NCBI GenBank assembly: GCA_003246625.1
Contig: QJZR01000017.1
Coordinates: 186,001-250,000 of the forward strand
Direction: 5' to 3'
From: Alphaproteobacteria bacterium
Lineage (GTDB): Bacteria > Pseudomonadota > Alphaproteobacteria > Rhodospirillales > Rhodospirillaceae
DNA: 64,000 nt
The notes below the pieces were generated by a model, which was not told the DNA's origin, searched no databases, and saw nothing but the letters and a program-made list of their open reading frames with translations. Positions within the stretch are counted from its first letter, which is position 1; each line of letters starts with the position of its first letter. The position numbers and the translations under genes are program-made. Of the stretch, positions 10,401 through 20,453 are shown piece by piece.

Positions 10401-11077
10401 TGAAGCCTTCCCGCGCCTTCGCCATCCTCACCGACGGCCTGTGGACCAGCAACGTCACCCTGGCGCAGATGCTGGCCCTCTGCCCGCTGATGGCGGTCAC
10501 CGGATCGGCGACCAACGGCCTGGGCATGGGCCTGGCCACCACCGTCTGCCTGGTCGCCACCAACGTCGTCATCTCGCTGGTGCGCGGCCTGATCACGCCG
10601 CAGGTGCGCATCCCCGCCTTCATCCTGGTGATCGCCGGCATCGTCACCGTCGCCGACCTGGCGATCAACGCCTGGGGGCACGAACTCTACAAGGTGCTTG
10701 GCCTGTTCATCCCCCTGATCGTCACCAACTGCGTCATCCTCGGCCGGGCGGAGGCCTTCGCCTCGCGCAACGGCCCCGCCGCCAGCGCTCTCGACGGCCT
10801 GGGCATGGGGCTGGGCTTCACCTTCGCGCTGACCCTGATCGGCTGCATCCGCGAAATCCTGGGCAGCGGCACCCTGTTCGCCAACGCCTCGCTGATGCTG
10901 GGCCCCGCCTTCGCCGGGCTGGAGACGGTGGTGATCCCCGAATACAAGGGCTTCCTTCTGATGATCCTGCCGCCCGGCGGCTTTCTGGTGCTGGCCTTCG
11001 TGCTGGTGGCGAAACGCCAGATCGACGGCCTTCTCGCCCGCCGCCGCGGCGTCGCGGCGGCCACCGCCCGTTCCTGA
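10397..11077 (+). CDS. rnfE: RnfE, membrane subunit of Rnf (RnfA paralogue)
   Basis: 226 residues with six membrane helices. The CPLMAVTGSATNGLGMG region parallels [17 protein letters not shown] in RnfA, and VTNCVILG parallels TTNCAVLG. Two adjacent ATG codons (10397 and 10400) could serve as start; both overlap the rnfG stop. RnfE and RnfA together form the symmetric membrane core of the complex. Confidence 0.95.
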   Translation: MMKPSRAFAILTDGLWTSNVTLAQMLALCPLMAVTGSATNGLGMGLATTVCLVATNVVISLVRGLITPQVRIPAFILVIAGIVTVADLAINAWGHELYKVLGLFIPLIVTNCVILGRAEAFASRNGPAASALDGLGMGLGFTFALTLIGCIREILGSGTLFANASLMLGPAFAGLETVVIPEYKGFLLMILPPGGFLVLAFVLVAKRQIDGLLARRRGVAAATARS

Positions 11078-11091
11078 GAGGAGCCCCCGCC

Positions 11092-11361
11092 ATGGTCCTT
11101 CACGTCGGCGTCGCCTATGCCGCCCCCACCCGTCAGGTCTGGCTGAAACTGGACGTGCCGGACGGCAGCACGGTGCAGGACGCGATCGAGCGTTCCGGCA
11201 TCCTCGGCCAGTTCCCGGAAATCGACCTCTCCGCGCAGAAGGTGGGAATCTTCGGCCGCATCGCGCCGCTGTCCGCGCCGCTGACCGAGGGCGACCGGGT
11301 GGAGATCTACCGCCCGATCACCGCCGACCCCGCCGCCATCCTGGGCGGCGACGACGAATAA
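11092..11361 (+). CDS. rnfH: RnfH, small beta-grasp protein of the rnf operon
   Basis: 89 residues with the RnfH/YfjF ubiquitin-like fold: VGVAYA near the start, QKVGIFGR mid-protein and GDRVEIYRP near the end. Its role is not settled; it accompanies rnf operons in nitrogen fixers such as Rhodobacter capsulatus and Azotobacter. The ribosome-binding site GAGAGGAG lies upstream of the ATG. It is the last gene of the operon, followed by double hairpins. Confidence 0.9.
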   Translation: MVLHVGVAYAAPTRQVWLKLDVPDGSTVQDAIERSGILGQFPEIDLSAQKVGIFGRIAPLSAPLTEGDRVEIYRPITADPAAILGGDDE

Positions 11362-11368
11362 AACCCGG

Positions 11369-11425
11369 CCAGGGGCTCCGCCCCTGGACCCCGCTGGGGC
11401 CGTGGGCCCCAGGCCCCATTCCTTA
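11369..11425 (+). terminator. Double-hairpin terminator / mosaic repeat copy A after rnfH
   Basis: Two hairpins in a row, CCAGGGG-ctccg-CCCCTGG (11369-11387) and CTGGGGCC/GGGCCCCAG (11394-11412), are followed by CCCCATTCCTTATTTTT. The second hairpin and tail recur near 42394-42428, marking this as a copy of the intergenic repeat family described in the findings. The 126-bp gap to the next gene holds nothing else recognisable. Confidence 0.65.
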
Positions 11426-11487
11426 TTTTTGCGAAAAGCAACGGTTCGATCGCGCCATGCGCAAAACGTTACGGCAGGGGACTTTCC

Positions 11488-13029
11488 TTACTCCCCTTCG
11501 ATGACGACGCGGTTGCGGCCCGCCAGCTTGGCGGCATAGAGCGCCTGATCGGCGCGTCCCATCAGATCGTCGAAAGACGCCGGTTGCTCACGCGTCAGGG
11601 TGGCGACGCCGATGCTCACCGTGATCCGCAGGGTCGGCTTCTTCTCGACGGAGTTCAAGCGGATCGGCTCCGCCTCCACCGCGGCGCGCAACTTTTCCGC
11701 CGCCTCGGCGGCGCCGTCGATCGACGAATCCGGCAGCAGCACCATGAATTCCTCGCCGCCGAAACGCGCCACCAGATCGGTGGCGCGAACGTTGCGTTCC
11801 AGCACGCGGGCGACCGCCACCAGAACCTCGTCCCCCGCCGGATGGCCATGGCCGTCGTTGACCCGCTTGAAGTGATCGAGGTCGAGCGCCAGCATGGACA
11901 GCGGCTCGCCGTGGCGTTGCAGCCGCGCCTGCGCCGCGCTGAAGTGGTCCAGAAACTTGCGGCGGTTGGCCAGGCCGGTCAGTGCGTCGTGCAGCGCCAT
12001 CCGTTCCAGCGCGAGCTTCGCCTCGGTCGCCTCGGTGACGTCCATCGACGCGCCGCGATAACCGACCAGCCGTCCCTCGTCGTCGGTGATCGGACTGCCG
12101 CTGATCGACACCCAAAGGCGGCTGTCATCCTTGCGGCGGCGATGGCAGATCAGGTTCTCGAAGGGCTCCTGGCGCTCCAGCGCATCCAGAAGCAGATCCC
12201 GGGAGGCATCCCCGGGGTCGTCGAAGAACTGTTCGACCGTGCAGCCGACGATTTCCTTCGGGGTGAAGCCCAGGACCTTCTGCGTCCCCTCGGCAAAGGT
12301 GTACCGCTTCCGCGTGTCGATTTCCCACAGGTAGATCGGCGAAAAACCGATGGCGCTGGCCATCAGGTCGCGGACCCGCTTGATCTCCGCCTCCGTCCGG
12401 CGGCGCTCCCGCACTTCCTTGCGCTTTTCGTGGGTCGCGGCGTTGGCGAGGTTGCGTTCCTTTTCCAGGCTCTCCCGTGCCTCGATGCCGGCCAGCGCCT
12501 GACCGATGAGGGGCGAGAACCGCTTGAGAAGGTGCAAATGTCCCGGCGAAAAAAAGGCCGGAGCGGCATGCACGAAGACCATCGCCGCGCTTATCGATTC
12601 CGAGCGGATCGGCACCATCGCCGCGGAACGGGCGGCAGCCAGCACCGGCACGGGCAACTCGACCCATTCGGCGGCACGGGCGGTATCGAACAGGGCCACC
12701 GTTTCGCCGTCGAGCACCCGTTTCAGCAGTTCGCGCGGCGACCAGCGCAACCCCAGAAACTGCCGCGCCGTGGACCGGACCACGCGATAGCCGCCGCGCC
12801 CGCCGGGGCCGATCAGGAAGGCGTCGTCGAACGGCACCAAATCGCGCAACACCGCCGCCAGGGTGTCGAACAGTTGCGCCGTGTCGCGCGCCTCGTTCAG
12901 GGCGCGCAGGCCGCGCAACAGACCCTCGGCCTCCATCCGCGCCGCCCGTTCGTGTTGGTGGAGGCGCTCCACTTCGACCAGGCTTTCGTGCAGCAGTTCG
13001 ACGTCGGCGATATCGATGGTTCTTGGCAT
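11488..13029 (-). CDS. GAF-PAS-GGDEF diguanylate cyclase
   Basis: 513 residues, no membrane segment. A helical N-terminus and GAF-like domain (about 50-190) are followed by a coiled-coil linker, a PAS domain with its C-terminal motif (about 220-345) and a GGDEF domain (about 350-512). The active-site loop is GGEEF, with an RATD inhibitory-site motif five residues upstream and an intact DLDHF metal-binding strand, so active c-di-GMP synthesis is expected. The gene starts 7 bp after the stop of a FIST-domain gene on the same strand. The two probably form a sensor-output pair in which the soluble FIST protein detects a small molecule; this is inferred from adjacency. The downstream end faces the rnf terminator region. 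Confidence 0.9.
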   Translation of the reverse strand: MPRTIDIADVELLHESLVEVERLHQHERAARMEAEGLLRGLRALNEARDTAQLFDTLAAVLRDLVPFDDAFLIGPGGRGGYRVVRSTARQFLGLRWSPRELLKRVLDGETVALFDTARAAEWVELPVPVLAAARSAAMVPIRSESISAAMVFVHAAPAFFSPGHLHLLKRFSPLIGQALAGIEARESLEKERNLANAATHEKRKEVRERRRTEAEIKRVRDLMASAIGFSPIYLWEIDTRKRYTFAEGTQKVLGFTPKEIVGCTVEQFFDDPGDASRDLLLDALERQEPFENLICHRRRKDDSRLWVSISGSPITDDEGRLVGYRGASMDVTEATEAKLALERMALHDALTGLANRRKFLDHFSAAQARLQRHGEPLSMLALDLDHFKRVNDGHGHPAGDEVLVAVARVLERNVRATDLVARFGGEEFMVLLPDSSIDGAAEAAEKLRAAVEAEPIRLNSVEKKPTLRITVSIGVATLTREQPASFDDLMGRADQALYAAKLAGRNRVVIEGE

Positions 13030-13036
13030 CGCACCC

Positions 13037-14242
13037 TCACGCGCCCACGACCAGGACGGAAATCATCAGGTTGCCGTGTATCGCACGATCGTCCAGCAGA
13101 CAGCCCTGCTCGCCGAAGGTGAAGGCCGACAGGAAGGGCCGCCCCAGCATCGCCACGCGCAGAGCGTCCTGCACCTCGTGCAGGCGGCCGTCCAGGGCCA
13201 TGGCCAACCCGGCGCACATGGCGATCAGGCCGCCGGTAACCGTGCAGACGTCGGCGCACTGCATGGAAATCGCCGATTCGACGGCACGCGCCGGACGGGC
13301 CTCCAGCGAACGCAGCGAACCGCGCATCAGCACCACCCGATCGCCGACCGCGACGTCGCTCAGCAGTTCGAGCCCGCCATCGGCGCGCAGCGACAGGATG
13401 TGCAACAGGGTGTAAACGCCGGAACCGCCAACCTGCCCGATCTCGCGCCCCAACGGCAGGAACGCGGTTTCGTGCAGACGGGCGGAAGAATCGCGCGGCA
13501 GGGGACGGCCGACCTGCATCTCGTACCAGGAGGCATAAACCTCGGCGGCGGGGCGGCCGTCGATGCCGCGAATCATCCGCGCCCCCTCGACCTCGGTGAC
13601 TTCCCCCGAAAAACGCGACGGCACGCCGCCCCCCTGGAAGGCGCTGGTCAACGGGAAGTCGGCGAAGACCACCGCCACCGCCACCGCGTCGCGGCCGTGG
13701 CCCCGACGCGTCAGGACGCTCCACTTGCCCTTGCCGCCAGCATGGCCGTCGTCGGCGGCGGTGCCGCCGACCACCGGCACCTTGGGGCCGAGAACGTCGG
13801 CGATTCCGGCCAGGGCGGCGTCCTCGCCGCCCGGCGTCGCGGCCAGAAGGACCAGACCGGGCAGTTCGCCCGAACGCCCGGCGTCGTCGATCGCCGCCAG
13901 CACCGCGGCGGCGGCGGCGGCGCGCGGATCGCCGCGCTTGTCGCGAAAATCGGTGCCGAAACGGCCTCCCTCGGAGCGGATGCCCAGCATCCCCAGAACC
14001 GTCGGCCCCAGGAAGACTCCTTCCTCGGTCATCAGCCCATGGCTGGTGGACGTGCCGATCACGCGCACCTCGGCGGGCAGGGCGTCGGCGGCGGACGCCA
14101 ACGCCGCCGGATCGTGCCCCTCGGCATGGGAAACCACCAGGAAGTCCGGGGGCGCCATCAGCCGTTCGCACAGCCGACCATAAGCCGCGGCGAAGGCAAC
14201 GGCGCTGTCCGGGGCATCACTCCAGGCGGAGGCAACCGACAT
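13037..14242 (-). CDS. FIST-domain sensory protein
   Basis: 401 residues with FIST_N (about 25-220) and FIST_C (about 225-375) domains. FIST proteins are predicted intracellular sensors of small ligands, perhaps amino acids, and are often found beside signalling enzymes. Family-like features include GTSTSHGL near residue 82 and VVGGTAADDG near 168. No catalytic motif is seen. The start at 14242 is supported by GAAGGGGACAGG directly upstream; an ATG at 14260 and more distal starts lack such a site. The gene is followed after 7 bp by the GGEEF cyclase, so co-transcription is very likely. Confidence 0.82.
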   Translation of the reverse strand: MSVASAWSDAPDSAVAFAAAYGRLCERLMAPPDFLVVSHAEGHDPAALASAADALPAEVRVIGTSTSHGLMTEEGVFLGPTVLGMLGIRSEGGRFGTDFRDKRGDPRAAAAAAVLAAIDDAGRSGELPGLVLLAATPGGEDAALAGIADVLGPKVPVVGGTAADDGHAGGKGKWSVLTRRGHGRDAVAVAVVFADFPLTSAFQGGGVPSRFSGEVTEVEGARMIRGIDGRPAAEVYASWYEMQVGRPLPRDSSARLHETAFLPLGREIGQVGGSGVYTLLHILSLRADGGLELLSDVAVGDRVVLMRGSLRSLEARPARAVESAISMQCADVCTVTGGLIAMCAGLAMALDGRLHEVQDALRVAMLGRPFLSAFTFGEQGCLLDDRAIHGNLMISVLVVGA

Positions 14243-14321
14243 CCTGTCCCCTTCCGGCATCAATCCATATTCTTGTATGTAGGCGACGTCCCGCGTTCCG
14301 AACAGAGGGGCGGCCCGCCGC

Positions 14322-16904
14322 CTATTCGGCGGCGGCGGAAGCGGGCGCGGCGGCGGCCTTGGCCTGGGCCGCGCGGCTGGCGCGACGATCCAGCCAGGCA
14401 AGCAGGGTGGCGGACAGGAAGGGCAGCGCCTGGATCGCCAGGGTCGCGGCGAAGATGTTGAGTTCGGTGATGCCGGTGAAGTTGGTCGCCACCAGGATCA
14501 TCGAACCGAACAGCAACAGGGCGCCAAGGATGGTTTCCCGCTTCGCCGGGTATTCCTCGGCCTTGCGCTTCGCCGCGCCTCCCTTGTCGGTACGCAGAAA
14601 GGGCAGGTTGTCGGTCAGGAAGCCCGCCGCCATGGCGCTGGCCACGGTGAACTGTAGGCTCATCGCCGCCACCGCCGCGCCGACGATCTGCGGCAGCGGC
14701 ACCTTCACCCGGGTGCCGTACAGCACGATGCAGTGCAGCAGGTTGACGAAGAACGCGGCGAGAATCGGCAGGGTGAACGGCAGCATCGGAATCAGGACGC
14801 CGACGAACAAAATCACCGGCACCCAGACCAGGTTGAGGATCGCCGCGGCGACGCCGAAGGCATCGGACAACCAATACGACCAGCCGGTGACGAACTGGAA
14901 GCGCTGCGCCCCGGTCAGTTGCGACCGCCCGGGCAGCATCAGCTTCCAGTGCTTGCGGATGATCTGCACCGCGCCATAGGCCCAGCGGTGACGCTGCGTC
15001 TTGAACGCCTTGTAGGTGTCGGGCAGCATCCCCCAGCCGTAACGGCGGTTGGTGTAGTGGGCGTGATAGCCCTTGCCGAGCAGACGCAGGCCAAGCTCGG
15101 TGTCCTCGGTGATGGTGTCGGTGGCCCAGCCGCCTTCCTCGTCGAAGGTCTTGCGGCGGATCATCAGCATGGTGCCGTGGGTGATGATCGCGTCGTCCTC
15201 GTTGCGTTGCACCATGCCGATGTCGAAGAAGCCCGCGTACTCGCTGTTCATCACTTCCTTGAACAGGGATTCGCCGCCGTCGCGGTGGTCCTGCGGCGCC
15301 TGCACCAGCGCCACCGTGGGGTCGGCGAAGGCGGGCACCAGATCCTTCAGCCAGCACGGATGCACCACATAGTCGGCGTCGAGAAGGGCAAGGATTTCCG
15401 CGTCCGGCGACACCTGCGGCATCGCGGCGTTCAGGGCGCCCGCCTTGAACCCCGCGATCTTCGGCAGGTTGACGAACTTGAAGCGCGGGCCGAGGACGGC
15501 GCAGTGTTCCTCGATCGGCCGCCAAAGGTGCTCCTCGGGGGTGTTGTTGACGATCACCAGAACCTCGAAGTTCGGGTAATCCAGGGCGGCGACGCTGTTC
15601 AGGGTCTGCTTCAACATCTCCGGCGGCTCGCGGTAGGCCGGGATGTGGATGGACACCATCGGCCAGCGCGACGGCTCCGGCGCGTCGGGCATCGGCCGCC
15701 ACAGGCGTTGCGGCCGCCGTCCCAGGGTGATTTCCGCCACCTCGTGCACCTTGACCAGGGTCATCACCGACAGCGGGATCATCAACAGGAAGCCGATCAC
15801 CCAGGCCAGCGCCGAACCGAAGTTCAGATAGTTTTCCACCGGGTACATCGCGGCCAGCGCGATCGCCGCGGCCAGAGCGTTGGCGGCGGCGGAAAAGGCG
15901 AAGGCATGGGCGAAGGTGGGGTTGCGCCGCCGCAGACCGAAGACGGTGACGAGGAAGCCCAGGGTCAGCGCGATCGCCGCCAGACGCGGCATGTTGGAAC
16001 GCTCCACCGCGCCGGACAGCGAGAACTTGAAATTGCGGTCGGCGTCGATGATCCCCCAATAGGGACCGACGCTGCCTTCGTTGACCTTCCACGGCTGGTC
16101 GAAGGCCTCGACGATGTTGTATTCGATGCCGCGCTTCTTCGCCTCGTCCAGGAACTCGCGCAGGATGCGCGCCTGGCCCACCGGATCGGGCTCCGCCGAG
16201 TGGCGGTTGTAGCCGCGCGACGGCCAGCCGAATTCGGCGATGACGATGCGCTTGCCGGGGAAGGCGTTCTTCAGGTCCTGATAGCGCTGCACCGCGAACT
16301 TCACCGCGTCCTTGGGGGGCACCGCCTCCCAATAGGGCAGGACGTGGGCGGCGATGAAGTCCACCTCGTTGGCCAGCTTCGGATGCTCGATCCAGGAATA
16401 CCAGATTTCCCCGGTGGAAACCGGCACGCCAACCCGTTTCCGCACCTGACGCAGATAGGTGACCAACTGCTCGTAGGTCAAATCGGCGCGCAGCAGGGTT
16501 TCGTTGCCGACCACCACGGCGCGGACGTTGGGATTGCGGTTGGCGGCGGAAATCGCCGATTCGATTTCCTTGGTGTTGTAGTCGAGGTCCTTATCCAGCC
16601 AGGCGCCGACGGTGACCTTGAGCCCGTGCTTGCGGGCCAGCGCCGGAATCTCGGCGAAGCGGTTGGTCGCGGCGTAAAGACGGATGCCGCGCCCGACCTT
16701 GGCGACCACGGAGAGGTCGCGGTCGGTGGCGGCGCGTTCCTCGTCGGTGAAGGGGCGTCCGCGCTCTTCCGGCGTGGCGTTGTTGAAGGAGAGGGATTCG
16801 ATATCGCCTTCAAGATCCGGCGGCGCGATGGTTTCGTGCATCGCCACCCAGACCAGACCGTGCAAAAAGGCAGCGGCCAGCGCCGCGAAAACCAAGCGTT
16901 TCAT
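14322..16904 (-). CDS. GH17-GT2 membrane beta-glucan synthase (NdvB-like)
   Basis: 860 residues. An N-terminal signal or anchor helix is followed by a family 17 glycoside-hydrolase-like domain (about 60-300), with candidate catalytic Glu residues in VGNETL and IAEFGWPS. Membrane helices (about 310-375) lead into a family 2 glycosyltransferase domain (about 400-660) with ALLDADY, TEDTELG and QRHRWAYG, the DxD, TED and QxxRW motifs of processive synthases. More membrane helices follow, with an Ala-rich tail. The domain combination is that of NdvB-type enzymes that make periplasmic beta-(1,3)-glucans; in those, the GH17 domain acts as a transglycosylase. The polymer here is inferred. The gene begins 42 bp after a terminator-like hairpin of the preceding minus-strand gene. 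Confidence 0.87.
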   Translation of the reverse strand: MKRLVFAALAAAFLHGLVWVAMHETIAPPDLEGDIESLSFNNATPEERGRPFTDEERAATDRDLSVVAKVGRGIRLYAATNRFAEIPALARKHGLKVTVGAWLDKDLDYNTKEIESAISAANRNPNVRAVVVGNETLLRADLTYEQLVTYLRQVRKRVGVPVSTGEIWYSWIEHPKLANEVDFIAAHVLPYWEAVPPKDAVKFAVQRYQDLKNAFPGKRIVIAEFGWPSRGYNRHSAEPDPVGQARILREFLDEAKKRGIEYNIVEAFDQPWKVNEGSVGPYWGIIDADRNFKFSLSGAVERSNMPRLAAIALTLGFLVTVFGLRRRNPTFAHAFAFSAAANALAAAIALAAMYPVENYLNFGSALAWVIGFLLMIPLSVMTLVKVHEVAEITLGRRPQRLWRPMPDAPEPSRWPMVSIHIPAYREPPEMLKQTLNSVAALDYPNFEVLVIVNNTPEEHLWRPIEEHCAVLGPRFKFVNLPKIAGFKAGALNAAMPQVSPDAEILALLDADYVVHPCWLKDLVPAFADPTVALVQAPQDHRDGGESLFKEVMNSEYAGFFDIGMVQRNEDDAIITHGTMLMIRRKTFDEEGGWATDTITEDTELGLRLLGKGYHAHYTNRRYGWGMLPDTYKAFKTQRHRWAYGAVQIIRKHWKLMLPGRSQLTGAQRFQFVTGWSYWLSDAFGVAAAILNLVWVPVILFVGVLIPMLPFTLPILAAFFVNLLHCIVLYGTRVKVPLPQIVGAAVAAMSLQFTVASAMAAGFLTDNLPFLRTDKGGAAKRKAEEYPAKRETILGALLLFGSMILVATNFTGITELNIFAATLAIQALPFLSATLLAWLDRRASRAAQAKAAAAPASAAAE

Positions 16905-16945
16905 GCCGTCCGCACTTTACCCGAGGGGCGCCCCGCGCCCACGGC

Positions 16946-16966
16946 AAAAGGGGGGATGCGCCCCCC
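16946..16966 (-). terminator. Terminator hairpin after the Cys-containing exported protein gene
   Basis: GGGGGG-cgcat-CCCCCC on the minus strand is followed directly by TTTT. It lies 7 bp past the stop at 16973 and just upstream of the glucan synthase gene. Confidence 0.6.
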
Positions 16967-16972
16967 CGCGCG

Positions 16973-17482
16973 TCACTGTTTCTTGTCGTAGGGACCGGCG
17001 GGCAGCGACACGGGCTTGGCCGGAGCGGGCGCGGGCTTTTTCGCCGCCGGGGCCGCCGCAGGCTGCGCCTTGGCCTTGCCGGAAGCCGGAGCCGCAGGCT
17101 TGTCCGCCGCCGCGGGCGCGGGCTTCGGCGCCTTGTCGCGGACGGAGGCATTGGGGGTGCGCCAGCACAGATCGACGCAGTCGGCGCGGGCGGCACAAGA
17201 ATCGGCGGCGCCCGCATCCTCCACCGCGCAGCCGAAGGCGGCGGAAAGGTGCGCCTCGGAGCAGCGGAAGGCGACATAGAACTGACGGAATTCCCCCGCC
17301 GCCACCACGTCGTCGCGCGACAGAAGCTGAATGATGCGCTTGCCGATCCAACCGCATTCCGGCGCTTCCTGACGCACGGACTTCACAGGCTTCGGCTTCG
17401 GCGTCTCGGCCGCCATCGCGCCGGTGCCGAACATGGCCACACACACACCCGCCAAAACCACCGAAAACCACCGCACGCCCAT
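16973..17482 (-). CDS. Exported protein of unknown function, Cys-containing with Ala/Pro/Lys-rich tail
   Basis: 169 residues, not recognised. A clear signal peptide (residues 1-24, ending AMA-AE) precedes a compact region of about 75 residues with seven cysteines (ECGWIG, RCSEAH, FGCAVED, then four within about 14 residues). These probably form periplasmic disulfides. The last 65 residues are a low-complexity Ala/Pro/Lys tail. The start is supported by GGAGGGACC, with a promoter-like TTGCGC-N17-TACATA about 55 bp upstream. Downstream is the glucan synthase; a link to the cell envelope is possible but unproven. Confidence 0.7.
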   Translation of the reverse strand: MGVRWFSVVLAGVCVAMFGTGAMAAETPKPKPVKSVRQEAPECGWIGKRIIQLLSRDDVVAAGEFRQFYVAFRCSEAHLSAAFGCAVEDAGAADSCAARADCVDLCWRTPNASVRDKAPKPAPAAADKPAAPASGKAKAQPAAAPAAKKPAPAPAKPVSLPAGPYDKKQ

Positions 17483-17535
17483 CAGGTCCCTCCACCACGC
17501 GCAAGGCGCGGACGATCGCGCCCCCGAACCGGCGA

Positions 17536-17564
17536 TATGTAACGCAGGCGACGCGCCCGCGCAA
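17536..17564 (-). promoter_or_regulatory. Sigma-70-like promoter of the Cys-containing exported protein gene
   Basis: TTGCGC (-35), 17 bp, TACATA (-10) on the minus strand, with the start codon at 17482. The rest of the 17483-17716 gap holds only this and the argG terminator. Confidence 0.42.
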
Positions 17565-17635
17565 TGGACGTTTATAGCGGAACGCCTGGAAAAAGCACGA
17601 TTCATTCGCACCGTCGGGCGAAGAAAAGCCCTCCG

Positions 17636-17668
17636 ACGAAAAACCCCCGCCGGAGAGCCCGGCGGGGG
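17636..17668 (-). terminator. Rho-independent terminator of argG
   Basis: A hairpin with a 9-10-bp stem, CCCCCGCCGG/CCGGCGGGGG, is followed on the minus strand by TTTTTCG, 48 bp past the argG stop. Confidence 0.82.
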
Positions 17669-17716
17669 TCGGAAAAAACCGGCGGCGGCTCGCATCCCGC
17701 CGCGACGTTCCGTCCG

Positions 17717-18934
<1,218 letters not shown>

Positions 18935-19031
18935 CTCTACTGCCTTTCCTTAGCGCGACGCGCCGAACATGAAACCGCCGCCGCCCCGGGGCGGCTGACC
19001 CCGGAACGCGCGGGCGAACCGAAAAGACCGG

Positions 19032-19059
19032 CAGTATAGGATGCCCGCGCGCACGGACA
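19032..19059 (-). promoter_or_regulatory. Sigma-70 promoter of argG
   Basis: TTGTCC, 16 bp, TATACT on the minus strand. The predicted start near 19025 leaves a leader of about 90 nt containing a CCGCCCCGGGGCGG inverted repeat. Confidence 0.65.
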
Positions 19060-19079
19060 AGCCGAAATAGCCCCCGCCG

Positions 19080-20264
19080 TCAAGATTCTTGCGGATCGGC
19101 GGGCAGGACGTGGTCCGGGTCCTCGATTCCCGCCGCCAGCCTGGCTTTCAGCCGCGACAGACGCTGCCGTTCGCTGGCCGAACGCAGCTGGCCGCAGGCG
19201 GCCAGGATGTCGCGGCCGCGCGGGATCCGGATCGGCGCGGCATAGCCCGCGCGGGTCAGCACCTCGGCGAAGTCCTGCGCCGCCTTCACCGACGGCGTCT
19301 CGAACGGCGCGCCGGGCCAGGAATTGAAGGGAATCAGGTTGAACTTCACGCCGATCCCCGCCGCGTCGAACAGGCGCACCAGTTCCCGCGCGTCGGCGGG
19401 CGCGTCGTTGACCCCCTTGAGCAGGATGTATTCGATGGTGACGTACTGTCGCTGACCGGCGATTTCCTGATATTCCTTCATCGCCGCCATCAGGTCGGCG
19501 ATCGGGAACTTGCGGTTCACCGGCATGATCGCCGAGCGCACCTCGTCGGTCGGCGCATGCAGGGAAACCGCCAGCTTGATCCCCAGTTCCTCGGCGCAGC
19601 GGCGCATGTTCGGAATGTAACCCGAGGTGGACAGGGTGATCCGCCGCTTCGACATGGCGATGCCCTCGGGATCCATGGCGATCTTCACCGCCTGCGCCAC
19701 CGCCTCGTAGTTCAGCAGCGGTTCGCCCATTCCCATCAGCACGATGTTGGACAGGTGCCTGGTCTCGTCGGTAGGGGTCGGCCACTCGCCATAGGAATCG
19801 CGCGCCACCATGAACTGGCCGACGATTTCGCCCGCGGTCAGGTTGCGCACCAGGGTCTGGGTGCCGGTGTGGCAGAAGCGGCAGGTCATGGTGCAGCCGA
19901 CCTGCGAGGAAATGCAGACCGCGCCGCGGTCGTCCTCGGGGATGTGGACCGCCTCCACCTGGTTGCCGTCGGCCATTTCCAGCAGCCACTTGCGGGTGCC
20001 GTCGGCGGAGTTCTGCTCGTCGGCGATACGCGGGCGGGAAATCACGAAGCGTTCCGCCAGGGTGGCGCGCAGCCCCTTGGACAGGGACGTCATGCGCGCG
20101 AAGTCGGTTTCGCCCTGGTGATAGATCCAGTGCCAAAGCTGTTTGGTTCGGAAAGGTTTCTCGCCGATTCCGGCCAGACAGGCGGTGAGTTCGGCGCGGG
20201 AAAGCCCGACCAGGTCGACGCGATCGTCGGCGGACGGAACGGCGGATTGAATATCGTTGCTCAT
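19080..20264 (-). CDS. rlmN: Dual-specificity 23S rRNA/tRNA adenine-C2 methyltransferase RlmN
   Basis: 394 residues. This radical-SAM enzyme methylates C2 of A2503 in 23S rRNA and A37 in some tRNAs. The CTMTCRFC motif (near residue 121) binds the 4Fe-4S cluster, and GMGEPLLNY is a family signature. The C-terminal AACGQL contains the Cys that forms the protein-RNA intermediate. The start is supported by GAGGGTGCG. The 190-bp divergent spacer to the OmpA lipoprotein gene is unusually AT-rich and probably carries both promoters, but no convincing -35/-10 pair was fixed. Confidence 0.97.
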   Translation of the reverse strand: MSNDIQSAVPSADDRVDLVGLSRAELTACLAGIGEKPFRTKQLWHWIYHQGETDFARMTSLSKGLRATLAERFVISRPRIADEQNSADGTRKWLLEMADGNQVEAVHIPEDDRGAVCISSQVGCTMTCRFCHTGTQTLVRNLTAGEIVGQFMVARDSYGEWPTPTDETRHLSNIVLMGMGEPLLNYEAVAQAVKIAMDPEGIAMSKRRITLSTSGYIPNMRRCAEELGIKLAVSLHAPTDEVRSAIMPVNRKFPIADLMAAMKEYQEIAGQRQYVTIEYILLKGVNDAPADARELVRLFDAAGIGVKFNLIPFNSWPGAPFETPSVKAAQDFAEVLTRAGYAAPIRIPRGRDILAACGQLRSASERQRLSRLKARLAAGIEDPDHVLPADPQES

Positions 20265-20453
20265 CGCACCCTCATAACCGCTCCCTTAAGATGAAAAAAC
20301 CGTATTTTTTGCAAACGACAATTTATTTTATCGCGAACTCGGGTTAGGTTTTCGATCTATGCGTTTTCGGGTCAGCCGCAAGGGCGGCGGGGTCGTCGCG
20401 TTCGTTTTTCGTGAATGTCGCCCCAACGACAAAATAATCAGAAGGAATTTGTC

